From Euryodendron excelsum (lineage: Eukaryota; Streptophyta; Magnoliopsida; Ericales; Pentaphylacaceae), in NCBI GenBank assembly GCA_033060915.1, contig CM065377.1:58732183-58796182 (forward strand): a stretch of 64,000 nucleotides of DNA. The letters run 5' to 3'. A model generated the notes under the pieces. The model was not told the DNA's origin and ran no database searches. It saw only the letters and a list, made by a program, of their open reading frames with translations. Of this stretch, positions 10,720-21,284 are shown in pieces (the first letter of the stretch is position 1; each line of letters begins with the position of its first letter). The position numbers and the translations under genes are program-made.

Positions 10720-12051
10720 CTAAAAATCATGCCTTCCTAAAGATGTAAGGTCTGTAGTACCGATAGCTAAGTTAGGAAAATCGGGCTCCTCATCCTCCCG
10801 AAGTCTATCCAAAAAGTCAGTCAACATTTGGCTCTGACGTGTCTGCTCTTGTTGAATCTCATCCTGAAGCCAAGTCTGAGAGGTCAAAAGCTCTACAATC
10901 TGAGTGCCCAAGACTGTTTGTAAAGCAGTGATTTGTGCTGCATGAGCTGTCTATAGAGTCGCACACCTCTGACCGAGCTCGATATGGGCTGTCTGAAGAC
11001 CTGTAACAGTTTGCTGCATTAACTAAATGGCTGCGGTCTGCCTCTCGATGTGTGCACTTTGCTGATCTAACAGTTGAGCGAATGCCTGTAACGCTGGACA
11101 AGCCTGGGCTGGCAGTGGCTCACCCTCGGCCTGCGGCTGCTGTCCCTTTGTTGGAACCTGTTGTCCCTCTGTGGGAACCTGTTGCTGCTGTTGGGCCCGT
11201 TTCTAGGCCTGAACAAGAGCCTCAGCCTGTCTTTGAATGCCCGCCAACTGACCCGCGCCCCTGTTCTGAGTGGAGAAGGCAATCGGTGCAAGTATCAGAG
11301 CTAAAGGAGTGTCATTTGGAACTGCCACTCCGGCACGTGCAATTAACTCGGTCATCATACCAGCAAAAGGTAAAGCCCCCTGTGGCTTCATCGAAGCCGC
11401 CGACTCGTAGAAAGCTTCAAACATGTAATGGGGAAGGTCAATGGTCCTACCCGTCCCCAAGGCATAAAGTAACTGGCCTCTACGCCTACTCACCTCTCCC
11501 CTATGCCCTAACGGATAGATCGAACCGTAAGTAAAAACAAACATCAGGGGATACCTAGGAGCAAGGAGTTTCTTCTCAATCTGAGAAGAAATCCATTGGG
11601 TATCAGGCTAGCAAATCTCGGCGACCATCACCTCGTGATCTACCTCACCCTGCTGGGGCTAACTCAAAGCTGGGTCATAAACCCGGGGGAGGCCAAAGAA
11701 CTCTGCAAAAGTGGCTGGGGTGTTGGTAATGGTCTTACCCCTAACTATGAAAACTATGCGCTCATCCCCAGCAACATCCGAAAGTCCTCAGATGTTGGCC
11801 ATTAGCTCAGCAACCAATCTAGTCCTATGCTGGCCACTGTACTGCGCCAACCGAAGCCAACCACGATCCTCAAACATCTTTCTCCACAAATATGGCTCGC
11901 CCTCAAAGTGCTCGAGAGTCATCGCTCTCTCCTACACTGGGCCTCTCCGACTAAAATTCTGGTCGTAACGCTGTTGAGCCTTCCCGTCAACAAACCGGGA
12001 GGCATCAAAAGCGACGAGGATCCTGCGGACTTTCTTGCTTCGCAGATCCAT
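10720..12051 (-). pseudogene. Athila third ORF (putative plant transposon protein), decayed
   Basis: Reading - from ATG 12049-12051 (MDLRSKKVRRILVAFDASRF) one frame can be followed to the stop at 10720. It shows the conserved N-terminal domain of Athila third-ORF products: FEDRGWLRLAQY, ATFAEFFGLPRVYDP and FVFTYGSIYPLGHRGEV. A Gln/Ala-rich probable coiled coil follows (about 10800-11150). The function of this product is unknown; an envelope-like role has been proposed for Athila. At least seven in-frame stops (TAG/TGA) interrupt it, mostly where TGG, CAG or CGA would fit. It lies downstream of pol, as expected for the family. Identification is secure at family level only. Confidence 0.8.
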
Positions 12052-12289
12052 CTATACTAAGGAACTAACTAAGCTACTAAAAAATAAAGGCAAGTAAATG
12101 ACAAAGAAAGGCTTAAGGAATACCTAAAGGTGGACTGAAGACGGGCATGGACAAGAGGGACTATGGTTGGAATCCGGCAGGGCTTCACTGCACTCTCAAA
12201 ACACTCCCTCACTCACCCTCACTGAGTTAGCTCTGAGTTGACTCATTTTAGAAATGAATCACAATTTAAAATGGGGGGTTAATATAGAA

Positions 12290-12520
12290 ATTTGAGGGCA
12301 CTATACGTACGGTGCCAAAGTGCTAACGTACATGTGCTCAGGTAATCGAGACCGTATGTACGCACTAAGTCACAGTATGTACAGTCAAGAGGAACTAAAC
12401 CATCAACCATTAATGAAATGCCACATCAGCGTATGCACGGCAGACGAAGCGTACGCATACTTCAACCACCGTACGTATGTTAAGACTATCGTACATACGC
12501 TAATGAAGAAAAAAAAACAC
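12290..12520. repeat. Cluster of GTACGTAC-like quasi-palindromes
   Basis: At least eight variants of one short self-complementary core (ATACGTACGG, CCGTATGTACGC, CAGTATGTACAG, CCGTACGTATG, CGTACATACG) in about 220 bp upstream of the third ORF. The same motif recurs in the element's LTR at 20640-20775. Confidence 0.75.
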
Positions 12521-12599
12521 AACTATTAAAATTGATCTACTCTGCATGAAAAAAGAAAAAAAACTAGGCCTAAAACAGCAAGAACAGGGGAGAATGCTC

Positions 12600-12645
12600 T
12601 GTAATCGACCCCCTCACCCCCCACCTAGAATAATGCATTGTCCTC
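12600..12645 (-). other. Internal polypurine-like tract with the Athila post-pol motif
   Basis: In element sense TTGAGGACAATGCATTATTC leads into CTAGGTGGGGGGTGAGGGGG. I recall a 'gaggacaatg ... tgggggg' motif downstream of pol in Athila elements. It could act as a central polypurine tract. Confidence 0.5.
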
Positions 12646-12853
12646 AATGTAAAATAAGAAGCCACAAAAGGAAGAAACAAGGTAACATGAGAGTGATTAA
12701 GCAACCCACCATTTCATTAAACAAGGAAACTGAACAATACAATGCCAAAGATGGCTTGAACAACAAGGAAATGAGAAATAGAGGACCCCTACAAAAGAAG
12801 TCCGAAACAAGCCAACCTACGTTGCTAACTACCACCTGGTGGATCACTCGAGT

Positions 12854-13111
12854 CTATTTCTTAGAAGTGTTGGAACCGGAAGACGCTGCAACATCCTTTT
12901 TGGTAGAATCAAAAGATGATAGAGACAACTCGTCAAGGAGACGAGAAGCCACCAAGCAAGCTACAGTGACGGCGTTATCCGCGGGAAGCCGAGATAAGGA
13001 AGTGCAAGTGTAGGCCCGGAAGAATGCGGCGTAGTCCAGATCCTCCAACTCATCGGAACTCGGAGCACGGGAAACACTTTCGTTTGCCTTAGAAGGCTCC
13101 TTGGATGCCAT
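12854..13111 (-). CDS. Small open frame between pol and the third ORF (85 aa)
   Basis: ATG at 13109-13111 gives 85 codons to a stop at 12854 in element sense. The product begins MASKEPSKANESVSRAPSSD, is rich in Ser, Asp, Glu and Lys, and has a central helical-looking segment (YAAFFRAYTCTSLSRLPADN). It stays open although gag, pol and the third ORF of the same element all have stops. The equivalent interval of the older element (28790-29000, - strand) also reads as a short Ser-rich then helical peptide with stops. I do not recognise a family. A chance open frame is possible, and a longer overlapping frame exists on the + strand. Confidence 0.35.
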   Translation of the reverse strand: MASKEPSKANESVSRAPSSDELEDLDYAAFFRAYTCTSLSRLPADNAVTVACLVASRLLDELSLSSFDSTKKDVAASSGSNTSKK

Positions 13112-13159
13112 GGAGGGGAAGGAATGCAACAAGGAAGACCAATGCAACAATGTAGCAAT

Positions 13160-13670
13160 GTAGGGAGAGAAATGAAGGCAAGAAAATTATGGCCGGGAGC
13201 CCCCTCTTAAAAGCCTAAGGTATCACATGCAAGAGAATCACTTGTGTGATATGAAAGTACTATGTGGTTGGGATTCCCTGTACATAATCAAGGGCATGTG
13301 ACTCTCCCCAAGAAACAAGTGGTTGGACCCACCAAAATAACCTAGCTACTCTTAACTAAACCCAAGAATAGAAAAGGGACTAACTACAAAAGCCCTCATT
13401 CAAAAGCTAATTTAAAATACTCTAAACAACAAAACTCTATTCCTAGCTAAATGAAAACAACCTAAACTAAGAACAAACGAAGAAAGACAAAACAAAATCA
13501 ATCATACACTAAGAAAAACTAAGAAAGAAAGAAAAAAACTAATCTAACTATTCCTACTCCTAAAAGGCTAGAGCGTAGGCCATCATCAATCAAAAGAGGG
13601 TGGATAAATGATATCCACACAATCTAAGTCGCCCTGAAAGGTCTCAAAATAGGGCTTCAACCTTTGGCCA
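13160..13670 (-). mobile_element. Athila spacer after integrase
   Basis: AT-rich sequence downstream of the integrase end with many short A-rich runs. No gene, promoter or repeat stands out. Confidence 0.6.
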
Positions 13671-13671
13671 T

Positions 13672-14860
13672 TCACCTTAAAATATCGGTCACAAGGTAAG
13701 GACCCACCCATCTAATCCGTACCTTGCTTGGAAACAATTGAATGCGTGAATCATAAAGAAGAACCTTTTGACCAATCTGGTTATGGAATTTCTTTATGCG
13801 GGACTTAGCAATTTTAGCATTTTTGAAGGCATCATTATGGAGTTCATCAAGTTCATTCAATTGAACCATCCGGTGGGCTCTGGCAACATCAAAGTCCTCA
13901 TTACATTATCGGATGGCCCAATAGGCTTTATGTTCAATTTTCATCGGGAGGTGGCAAGCCTTTCCATAAACAAGCCGATATGGTGATGCACCAAGCACGG
14001 TCTTGTAACCCGTACGGTAAGCCCACATTGCGTCGATTAACCTAAGGGACCAATCCTTTCTATTGGGGTTGACGGTTTTTTCAAGGATTCTCTTGATCTC
14101 GTTATTAGCTAACTTGACTTGCCCTTAGGTTTGAGGATGGTAAGGTAAACCAACCTTATAAACCACACTATACTTCTTCAATAGAAATGCGAAGGGTTTA
14201 TTACAAAAGTCTGAGCCACCATCACTAATGATGGCTCGGGGCATGCCATATCTTGAACAAATATTCTCCTCAAAAAAGTAGACCACCACTTGGTGGTCAT
14301 TGTTCCGGGAGACAATGGCCTCCACCCATTTTGAAACATAGTCCACCGCCAGTAAGATGTAAAGGTAGCCAAAAGAGTTAGTAAAGGTCCCCATGAAGTC
14401 AATTCCCCAACAATCAAATATTTCCAAGATGGTAATGGGGTGAAGAGGCATCATGTAATGTTTAGTAAGAGTTCCTAAACGTTGGCACCTATCATATACA
14501 AGAAAAAAATGCGTGAACGTCCTTAAACATGGTTGGCCAATAAAGGCCACATTAAAGAATCTTAGCGGTGGTCTTTTAGAGGAAAAATGTCCTTCACAAG
14601 CTTGGGAGTGGAAAAAATCCATGACTTGTTAGAACTTATGATTGGGCACACAACGCCGGATAATTTGATCTGGGCAATACTTAAAGAGGTAAGGATCATC
14701 CTATGAAAAATAACACACATTTCGAAAAAACTTGCGTTTATTAATGGACGACTAATGGGATGGAACCTCACCGGTCACAAGATAGTTTTTAATATCAGCA
14801 AACTAAGGGGGATGAACTTTCTCCAAAGCATGCACATGCAAGATTTGCTCATTCGAAAAA
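13672..14860 (-). pseudogene. Athila integrase (pol C-terminal part), decayed
   Basis: Retroviral-type integrase, which inserts element cDNA into chromosomes. In sense order: a zinc-binding region (FHSQACEGHF ... VYDRCQR) in which the first Cys of the usual CDRC is Tyr; the core with Asp in WGIDFMG (14398-14400) and Asp in IISDGGSDF (14221-14223); then [12 protein letters not shown], where the catalytic Glu, 36 codons after the second Asp, is Lys (14113-14115). The C-terminal part ends with KVRIRWVGPYLVTDILR. In-frame stops occur (for example after PYHPQT). The Tyr and Lys replacements are single G-to-A changes. It is inactive as it stands. Confidence 0.85.
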
Positions 14861-14896
14861 TGTTCATTAATAAGGGTAGAGTCAATGGCTCTTCCA

Positions 14897-15420
14897 TCAT
14901 GCGGAAGCCGAGACAAATGATCCGCTACTACATTTTTTACCCTTTTTTTTATCACGTATTTCAATGTGAAATTCTTGAAGCAATAAGATCCATCGAATGA
15001 GGCAGGGTTTTACATCAGGTTTGGTGAGAAGATACTTAAGGGTCGTATGATCGGTGTAAATGATAACTAGTGACCCTATCAAGTAAGAACGAAATTTAAC
15101 CAATGCAAAAACTATCATGAGAAGTTCCTTTTCAGTTGTGGTGCAATTGATTTGGGCATCATTAAGGGTTTTAGAGGCATAATATATGACATAAGGCCTC
15201 TTGTCAATTCTTTGTCCTAAAACCACCCGCACGGTGTAGTCACTAGTATCGCATATAAGCTCAAAGGGATGAGACCAATCGGGTGCACGCAAGATTGGGC
15301 CGGATGTCAATGACCCTTTTAAAATGTCAAAAGGTTGTTGACATATTGGGGTCCACTCAAACGGCACGTCAAGAGACAAGAGTTGTCATATTGGCCTAGT
15401 AATTCCACAAAATCCCTCAA
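14897..15420 (-). pseudogene. Athila RNase H region, decayed
   Basis: Continuation of pol: the RT-RNase H connection ([19 protein letters not shown]) and the RNase H-like fold with [44 protein letters not shown] and [11 protein letters not shown]. This enzyme removes the RNA template during cDNA synthesis. Near 14940 a length change in an A-run shifts the frame; the next frame continues with [15 protein letters not shown], as in intact relatives. The domain is recognisable over its full length. Confidence 0.85.
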
Positions 15421-16450
15421 TAAAATGCCGGTAAAAACTGGCATACCCAAGGAATGATCACACATCTTTCACACAAGTGGGTGGAAGTAGCTTTTGGATT
15501 AATTCAATTTTAGGCTTATCAACCTCTATCCCCGTAGAAGACACGATGTGACCTAACACAATTCCACTAGTAATCATGAAATGACATTTCTCCTAATTAA
15601 GGACGAGGTTACTCTCCTCACATCCCTCTAACACCTTTCCTAGATTCTCACGACATCCCTCAAAAGTGTCTTTGTAAACTGAGAAATCATCCATGAACAC
15701 TTCTACAATATGATCCACCATATTACTAAATATACTCATCATGCACCTTTGAAATGTGGCCGGTGCATTGCACAAGCCAAAGGGCATGCGGCGGTATGCA
15801 TAAGTCCCAAATGGACATATAAGGGTAGTCATGGATTGATCTTCTAATGCAATCTCAATTTGGTTGTTCCCGAAATAGCCATCAAGAAAGCAATAGAAGG
15901 CTTTTCTGGATACTCTCTCTAGAACTTGGTCAAGAAATGGCAAGGGAAAGTGGTCCTTTCGGGTCACGGCATTGAGGCGATGATAATCGATACACATTCG
16001 CCATCTAGTTTGGATACGAGTGGGCACCAGCTCATTCTTATCATTTCTAACTACCGTGACACCTGATTTCTTAGGTACCACTTGGGTAGAACTTACCCAT
16101 TTAGATTCGGAAATGGGGTAAATAATACCCGCATCAAGCAATTTCAGCACCTCACCCTTTACCACTTCCTTTATGTTAAGATTCAATCTTCGTTGCATTT
16201 GATGCACGGGTTTAGCCCCCTTTTCTAGGAAAATGCTATGTGTGCACAAAAGAGGACTAATACCATAGAGATCAGCGATGGGCCACCCTATAGCTTTCCT
16301 ATGGTGTTTGAGCAAGGCTATCAAGCTTTCCTCTTGGCTCAAAGATGGGATGGTCGGTAATGGTTTCCTCTCGGGAATAGGAGGCTTGACCTTCAATGGA
16401 ATTGGCTTTATATCACTAGGTTGGAGAGGTTCAAAAGAGGGGATCTATTG
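15421..16450 (-). pseudogene. Athila reverse transcriptase, decayed
   Basis: RT of an Athila-lineage Ty3/gypsy element. In order: KHHRKAIGWPIADLYGISP, LLDAGIIYPISESKWVSSTQ, VVPKKSGVTVVRNDKNELVP, WRMCIDYHRLNAVTRKDHFP, CPFGTYAYRRMPFGLCNAPA and the active site VFMDDFSVY (Asp pair at 15686-15691), followed by LVLN, a stop, then EKCHFMITSGIVLGH. FLDGYFGNNQIEI differs from the family's FLDGYSGYNQI. Stops at the Trp of NW(E)KC and in the SFLGY region are explained by single transitions. The active-site YMDD-type motif itself survives. Confidence 0.9.
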
Positions 16451-16721
16451 ACCCACATGCTTACATTGGGCACTGTCATGACCTAGGGAAGACACTTCTC
16501 CTAAAGCCTTACCATGACAATCTAAAGCTTCATGAGGCTCGCTTCTCAACAAAGCCTTTTCCAAGGAGTCCTCAAAGAACTCATTCTCAAAGTGGTCTTA
16601 CATTATTGTATCAATAATGTCGACTTTCCAAATATCCTCACACTTACCCGGTTATTTGGCAACCGAAAAGATATTCAATTCAAAAGTGGTGTTGCCAAAT
16701 GAAAGCTTCACTAATCCATTC

Positions 16722-17290
16722 CTACAATGGATGATAACATTGGAAGTAGCTCCCTAGAATGATGGGGATTTGTTTGTGAGCTATATAATTCTCCACGGGT
16801 TGAGTATCCAACACTATGAAATCAATGGAAAAATAGAAGTTATTAATTTGGATGAGCACATCCTCAATGATACCCCTAGGAACCTTGATAGACCGATCTA
16901 CTAGTTGTAGAGTCACACGGGTAAGTTATAATTCTCCTAAACCAAGTTCCTTATATACCGAAAATGGGAGAAGATTAACACTAGACCATAAATCCAACAA
17001 GGCTCAATCTATCTTAGTGTTTCCAATAGTGCAAGAGATAATTGGACATCCGGGGTCCTTGAATTTTGGAACGGTTTTGCATTGTAAGATTGCATTTTAA
17101 TTCTCATTTATCATAGCCATCTCATTGACATGTAACTTTCTCTTGAAAGTACATAAGTCCTTTAAGAACTTGGAATATGATGAAATTTGCTTAATGGCGT
17201 CAAGAATAGGGATGTTGACCTTAACTTGCTTGAACACTTCATAAATTTCAGCATTCAAGAGTTTATTATTTGATTTGGTCAACCTTTGAG
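16722..17290 (-). pseudogene. Athila aspartic protease region, decayed
   Basis: Between gag and RT. The sense frame runs LTKSNNKLLNAEIYEVFKQV ... KDLCTFKRKL, then KTVPKFKDPGCP and the protease motif LLDLWSSVNLLPFSVYKELG. The catalytic Asp codon (16992-16994) is present, but the Gly of the family's DLG is Trp. Downstream are LTRVTLQLVDRSIKVPRGII and FIVLD. The protease would process Gag-Pol in the particle. Several stops interrupt the frame. Confidence 0.8.
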
Positions 17291-19228
17291 GAAAAGTGCA
17301 TGCTTCAAGATATCCTTCCTCTTATCCCCAGTGGTCTCACTCAAAGTCTCAAAAGGAGTGACTACGGATTCCTTTTTCATTTGATACTTATCACTCTTTC
17401 CCTCATCTCTCGATTTTTTCTCTTCCTCAACCTCCTTTTCTTTTTCTTTCCCCTCTTGGTCAACACATGGTTTAGAAGCTACATCATTTGAAGGAATGGT
17501 TTTATTAATGACTCTACTGCTTCTAAGAGTGGTGATGGCTTGTACCTGTTCATGACTTTTTTGAGGGTCCATGCCACCCTCGGTGATATGTACTTGCATA
17601 ACCACTGGATTAGGTTGAGGTTGAGCTGGGAATCTCCCAGGGACATTTTGAGTCAAAGCTTGTGTCAATGTAGACATTTGCTTTTGTATGTCCTCAAGCA
17701 TGCTAGTATGTTGGTCCAACACCTTATCTTGCTTATCTACCATTGCGTTAACCCCTCTCATGTCATTGGATATTTGATAAAAATTATCTTCCATAGGTTT
17801 CCTATGAGGAGGTTGATACGTTTTGGGTAGATTTGGAAGTTATGCCATGGGTTGGGGTTGGTAAACTTGAGGTTGAGGCACTTGGAATGGAGAAATAGGT
17901 GTCGCATAATGTTGAGGGTTTTGATACCCTCCTTGGTAAGGTTGGGAGTTTGAACTCCCCTCATTCCTCTACCCAAAATTAGGGTGATCCTGTCATCCCG
18001 GATTGTACGTGTTAGAGTAAGGTTTGCCCCCTCTTCTTTGGAATTGGCCAATTGCATTGACTTAGCCACATAAAGCTTCTTTCACCCCCAGAATGATTGG
18101 ACATGAAGATGTGTCATGGTCGGTAGTGTCACACACTATGCAACAAGTCTCTTTCCTCAACTCACTCTCGACCACTAACACTTTTTTTCTTTCTAAAGCC
18201 TCTAGTTTCTTGGTTAAAATGGTCACTCTCGCATTAACATCATCAACCTCTTTCAGTTGGTATCGCCCTACCCTTGGTTGAACGGAACGACCCTCGGGAT
18301 TTTGAGTCCCGATAAGTGCCCAATCCCTAGCCTTATTTGCTAAGGTGTTAAAATATTCATAGGTTTCATGGGGTTGTTTGTCAAGGAACGTCCCAGCACA
18401 CATTGACTCAATCAAGTGCTTAAGTTGAGGGTTTAGAGATGAGTAAAAGGTGTTGATGATGTGCCAATCGGTGAAACCATGATGAGGACAAGTATTCAAG
18501 AGGTCCTTAAACCTCTCCCAACATTGAAAGAAGGTTTCCCCCATCATAGGGGAAAATTGAGAAATTTGCCTTCGGATGCTTTCTGTTCGGTTCTTGGGAA
18601 TGAACTTCTTTAAAAACTCTCCTTGGAGTACGACCCATGAATGAATAGACATAGGCCTTAAGAAATTGAACCAAAGTTTGGCCTTGTCTTTCAAGCAAAA
18701 CAGGAAAAGTTTTAACAATAAAACCTCTCTAGGGCAAGAATTATCCATGATGAGTGAGCACGCATCCTCAAACTCCTTAATGAAATCATATGGTTGTTCG
18801 GAGTCCATCCCATGAAATTGAGGGAGCATTGCATGCTTCCCAGCTGAATGTTAAGTGAAGTGTAATGTGGCAGGAATACTATGCATGGTGTTGGTGCTTA
18901 ACGTGGAGGATTTAAGTAATCTCATAAAGTTCTTTGATAGGGGGCCGCTATGGTGGCTCCCTCTTTCCATGTCATCATCGCCCCCTACATTACGGTCTAA
19001 CCCCGGTGGAATGGGTTGAAGATTAGGGTGGAGTTGTAAATTAGGTGCTTTCGGTGTGGTGTTAATATTCGAAGGGAAGACATTAGGTAAACCTTGATCA
19101 TTTATGTTTGCCATCGGAAGAAATCCTAGGTCCACAACTAATGGAAGTCCCAGTGTAAGTGATGATGAACTACTCGCACTCTCAAGCCTCACAAGTCGGT
19201 TATGAATGTCCCTAGTGAAATATGGCAT
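17279..19228 (-). pseudogene. Athila gag, decayed
   Basis: One frame of about 650 codons from ATG 19226-19228 (MPYFTRDIHNRLVRLESASS). The N-terminal part is followed by the capsid-like Retrotrans_gag domain (about 18300-18790: QPYDFIKEFEDACSLIMDNS, LKLFLFCLKDKAKLWFNFL, GEFLKKFIPKNRTESIRRQI, CWERFKDLLNTCPHHGFTDW). A CX2CX4HX4C zinc knuckle follows (CIVCDTTDHDTSSC, about 18110-18150), then a Pro/Gln-rich part and a Lys/Glu-rich tail. Stops lie at about 18848, 18060 and three more places up to 17840. Near 17320 an indel moves the frame to the one reading YLEACTFPQRLTKSNN, the family's gag-protease link. Gag forms the virus-like particle and packages element RNA. Confidence 0.9.
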
Positions 19229-19702
19229 GCGATGATGAATGCAACAAATAATAGACCGTCTAGGTCATACAACACATCATACACAAACATGCATTGCCAG
19301 ACAATGACTTTTTCTTTTGTTCTCCAACAGATCCTCCAATCTCCTTATGCAAAGCAATACCACCGATTTACAAGTTAAGCACACTATCCTATCGCCACTA
19401 AATGTTTCCTCACAAGGAGTCCTACCAAAATGCAATGCAACTAAACCTAAGTAAAAAAAAAAAAAAAAAAAAAAACTAAACAAAGAAAAACCAAAAATCT
19501 AAGCACATTAAGGGAGAAAGAGATTACCAAGGCCTGAAGCCTTAGATGCTTCCGTCAAAGGTGAGTGATCAAATCTCACCTGTTTGCAATTTTGCTGTTC
19601 TGTTTAGTTTTCTTTTTCTCCTTTATTTGCTATTTTTTTATATGCAATTCGCTACGTGCTTCTCCAATCTGCAACTTGTTGGTGTTAGCCTTATGCTTTT
19701 GA
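19229..19702 (-). mobile_element. Athila 5' leader
   Basis: Untranslated region between primer site and gag. It contains an A-run of 23 bases on the + strand (19453-19475). No other feature is supported. Confidence 0.7.
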
Positions 19703-19720
19703 TCCCGGGCAACGGCGCCA
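19703..19720 (-). other. Athila primer-binding site
   Basis: TGGCGCCGTTGCCCGGGA on the - strand, five bases (AGTTT) after the LTR end. TGGCGCCGTTGCCGGGGA is the usual Athila site, assigned in the family to tRNA-Asp; one base differs here. Confidence 0.9.
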
Positions 19721-20329
19721 AAACTTGAATCGCTCTCCAAAGTGATATGGACTTGAGCTTTCTCGCAAGAGAACGGGTGTCGCGATCGAAGTAAAATTCC
19801 TGCAAGTGCCGGTATCGTTCTCCCAAAAGATCAAACCCAATATAGGCAACACATAAGAGCAAAATAACCAACCAATTGAATTGAATTAGAATGTCATTTA
19901 ACAACTTGAAATTAACTACAAATAAGACTGAAAATGTTGACTACCAAATTACACTAATTAAACTAAGGGTTAAGAGCAGCTATAACTAGATTTGAAAACA
20001 ATTAATGAAAGGCTTGAATGCAATTGCTTCAATCCACCAACTCCTAACAAATGTCTCAATGGAGGATTTGATAACTCAAATCAAGAAATCACTCCGCGGA
20101 TCCTTGATACAGAAGATTTAGACCATAAGAGGGAAAATTCATACTCAATTGGATGTGAATTTGTGTTCAATGTTAAGAATCATAGAAGTAAATCATCAAT
20201 TGTGCAATATTTATACCAATTTGAGAACTGTGCATAGAAATTTCTGATCGTGATTATAAATCTAGGTTTTCTATAGATTTACAACACAATTGCGATGAAT
20301 ATAAAGAAATCATAAGATAATTCATTGAT

Positions 20330-20338
20330 ATTTATATA
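20330..20338 (-). promoter_or_regulatory. Candidate TATA box of the Athila LTR
   Basis: TATATAAA on the - strand in the middle of the LTR. It is supported only by sequence and position. Confidence 0.35.
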
Positions 20339-20639
20339 CTTCCATTGAAGACCTTGAAGATCCTTTGGTAGATCTTCGCAATTGCATCCAAGGATGAGTT
20401 TAGCTACTTGATTCTATAAGAGAAAGCATGAGAAATTGTAGATCTTGCATTAATTGTGGGAGAACTTGATGTTTGATTACAAGAAAAATAGAAGAAAATG
20501 GAGGAAAATACAAGAAAACTAACTTTCTCTCTCTAGAAATTGTACTAACTGACAATTTAATCTAAAAATGGAGATAGATACAAGAAATCTCGTCATTTTC
20601 TAGAGATATAGCAGCAAAATTTACACAGAAATGGTCGGT

Positions 20640-20775
20640 ACTGTACGTATGGTACTGTTCACCGTATGTGCGGTTAACCCTATGCTAATCCATGCTCTCT
20701 GAAGTTTGGAAATCTGCTATAGGCGTACATACGGTAGAAGTTACTGTACGTACGGTGAGACCACCGTACGTACAG
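20640..20775. repeat. GTACGTAC quasi-palindrome cluster in the Athila LTR
   Basis: Five variants (CTGTACGTATGG, ACCGTATGTGCGG, GCGTACATACGGT, CTGTACGTACGGTG, ACCGTACGTACAGT) in about 135 bp, upstream of the candidate TATA box in element sense. Confidence 0.75.
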
Positions 20776-20953
20776 TCCAGACACTTTTCAGCTCCTTTTT
20801 CTCTAAATTCACCCGTTCTTCACTTCAAACCTACAAAATACCCACAAGCACTTATTAGAACAATTATTATACTAAAGTGAGGCATATACACAACCTAGTT
20901 GGATTAACAATAGCCATTTAGGGACTTTATATTGCACTTTTGGAGTGTAATCA

Positions 20954-21284
20954 TATACCTGTCAAGTTTACCTACTTGAAGTTGTGCCAATATTGAAATT
21001 CCAAGATAAACCTGAGACAGATATGAATACTAGAACAAAAGTGTGAACAAGCCCCCACATCTATATAGAATTAAACCAATAATAAAAGCATAAATATCCA
21101 CGACCTAATGCTTTAGCTTGCCACAGTGTGACTAACAATTCGAGCCACTAAACACAAATGTATCCAAATATCCAGAATTCCACAATTAATCATCTATCAA
21201 AGATAAACAAATAAACTAAATAGTGTTTTAGATCACTAATAAAAATGACAAGCACAATGAAATACAAAATGATCTAAACTCCAG
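20954..21284 (-). mobile_element. Older Athila-like element, 3' noncoding part
   Basis: AT-rich sequence between the younger Athila insertion and the third-ORF pseudogene. No gene is visible. Confidence 0.5.

Larger units (their letters stand above)
19726..20953 (-). mobile_element. Athila 5' LTR (1,228 bp)
   Basis: On the - strand TGATTACACTCC (20953) to GCGATTCA (19726), followed by the primer site. Its first 44 bp match the 3' LTR remnant at 8714-8757. No polypurine tract lies to its right, so it is not shared with the older element there. The right target copy would be TATAC (20954-20958). An apparently complete LTR. Confidence 0.85.

Noticed and set aside
11052..11534. 160-codon frame on the + strand
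   Set aside because: Antisense to the Athila third ORF, which has recognisable conserved motifs on the - strand.
12546..13013. 155-codon frame on the + strand
   Set aside because: Antisense to the Athila element, Lys-rich from A-rich DNA, no recognisable domain.
19453..19475. A-run of 23 as a LINE or SINE tail
   Set aside because: It lies in the Athila leader between primer site and gag, with no retroposon body or duplication next to it.
20954..20990. LTR at 19726-20953 as a shared LTR of two tandem Athila elements
   Set aside because: No polypurine tract precedes it on the right, as would be needed for a 3' LTR of the older element.
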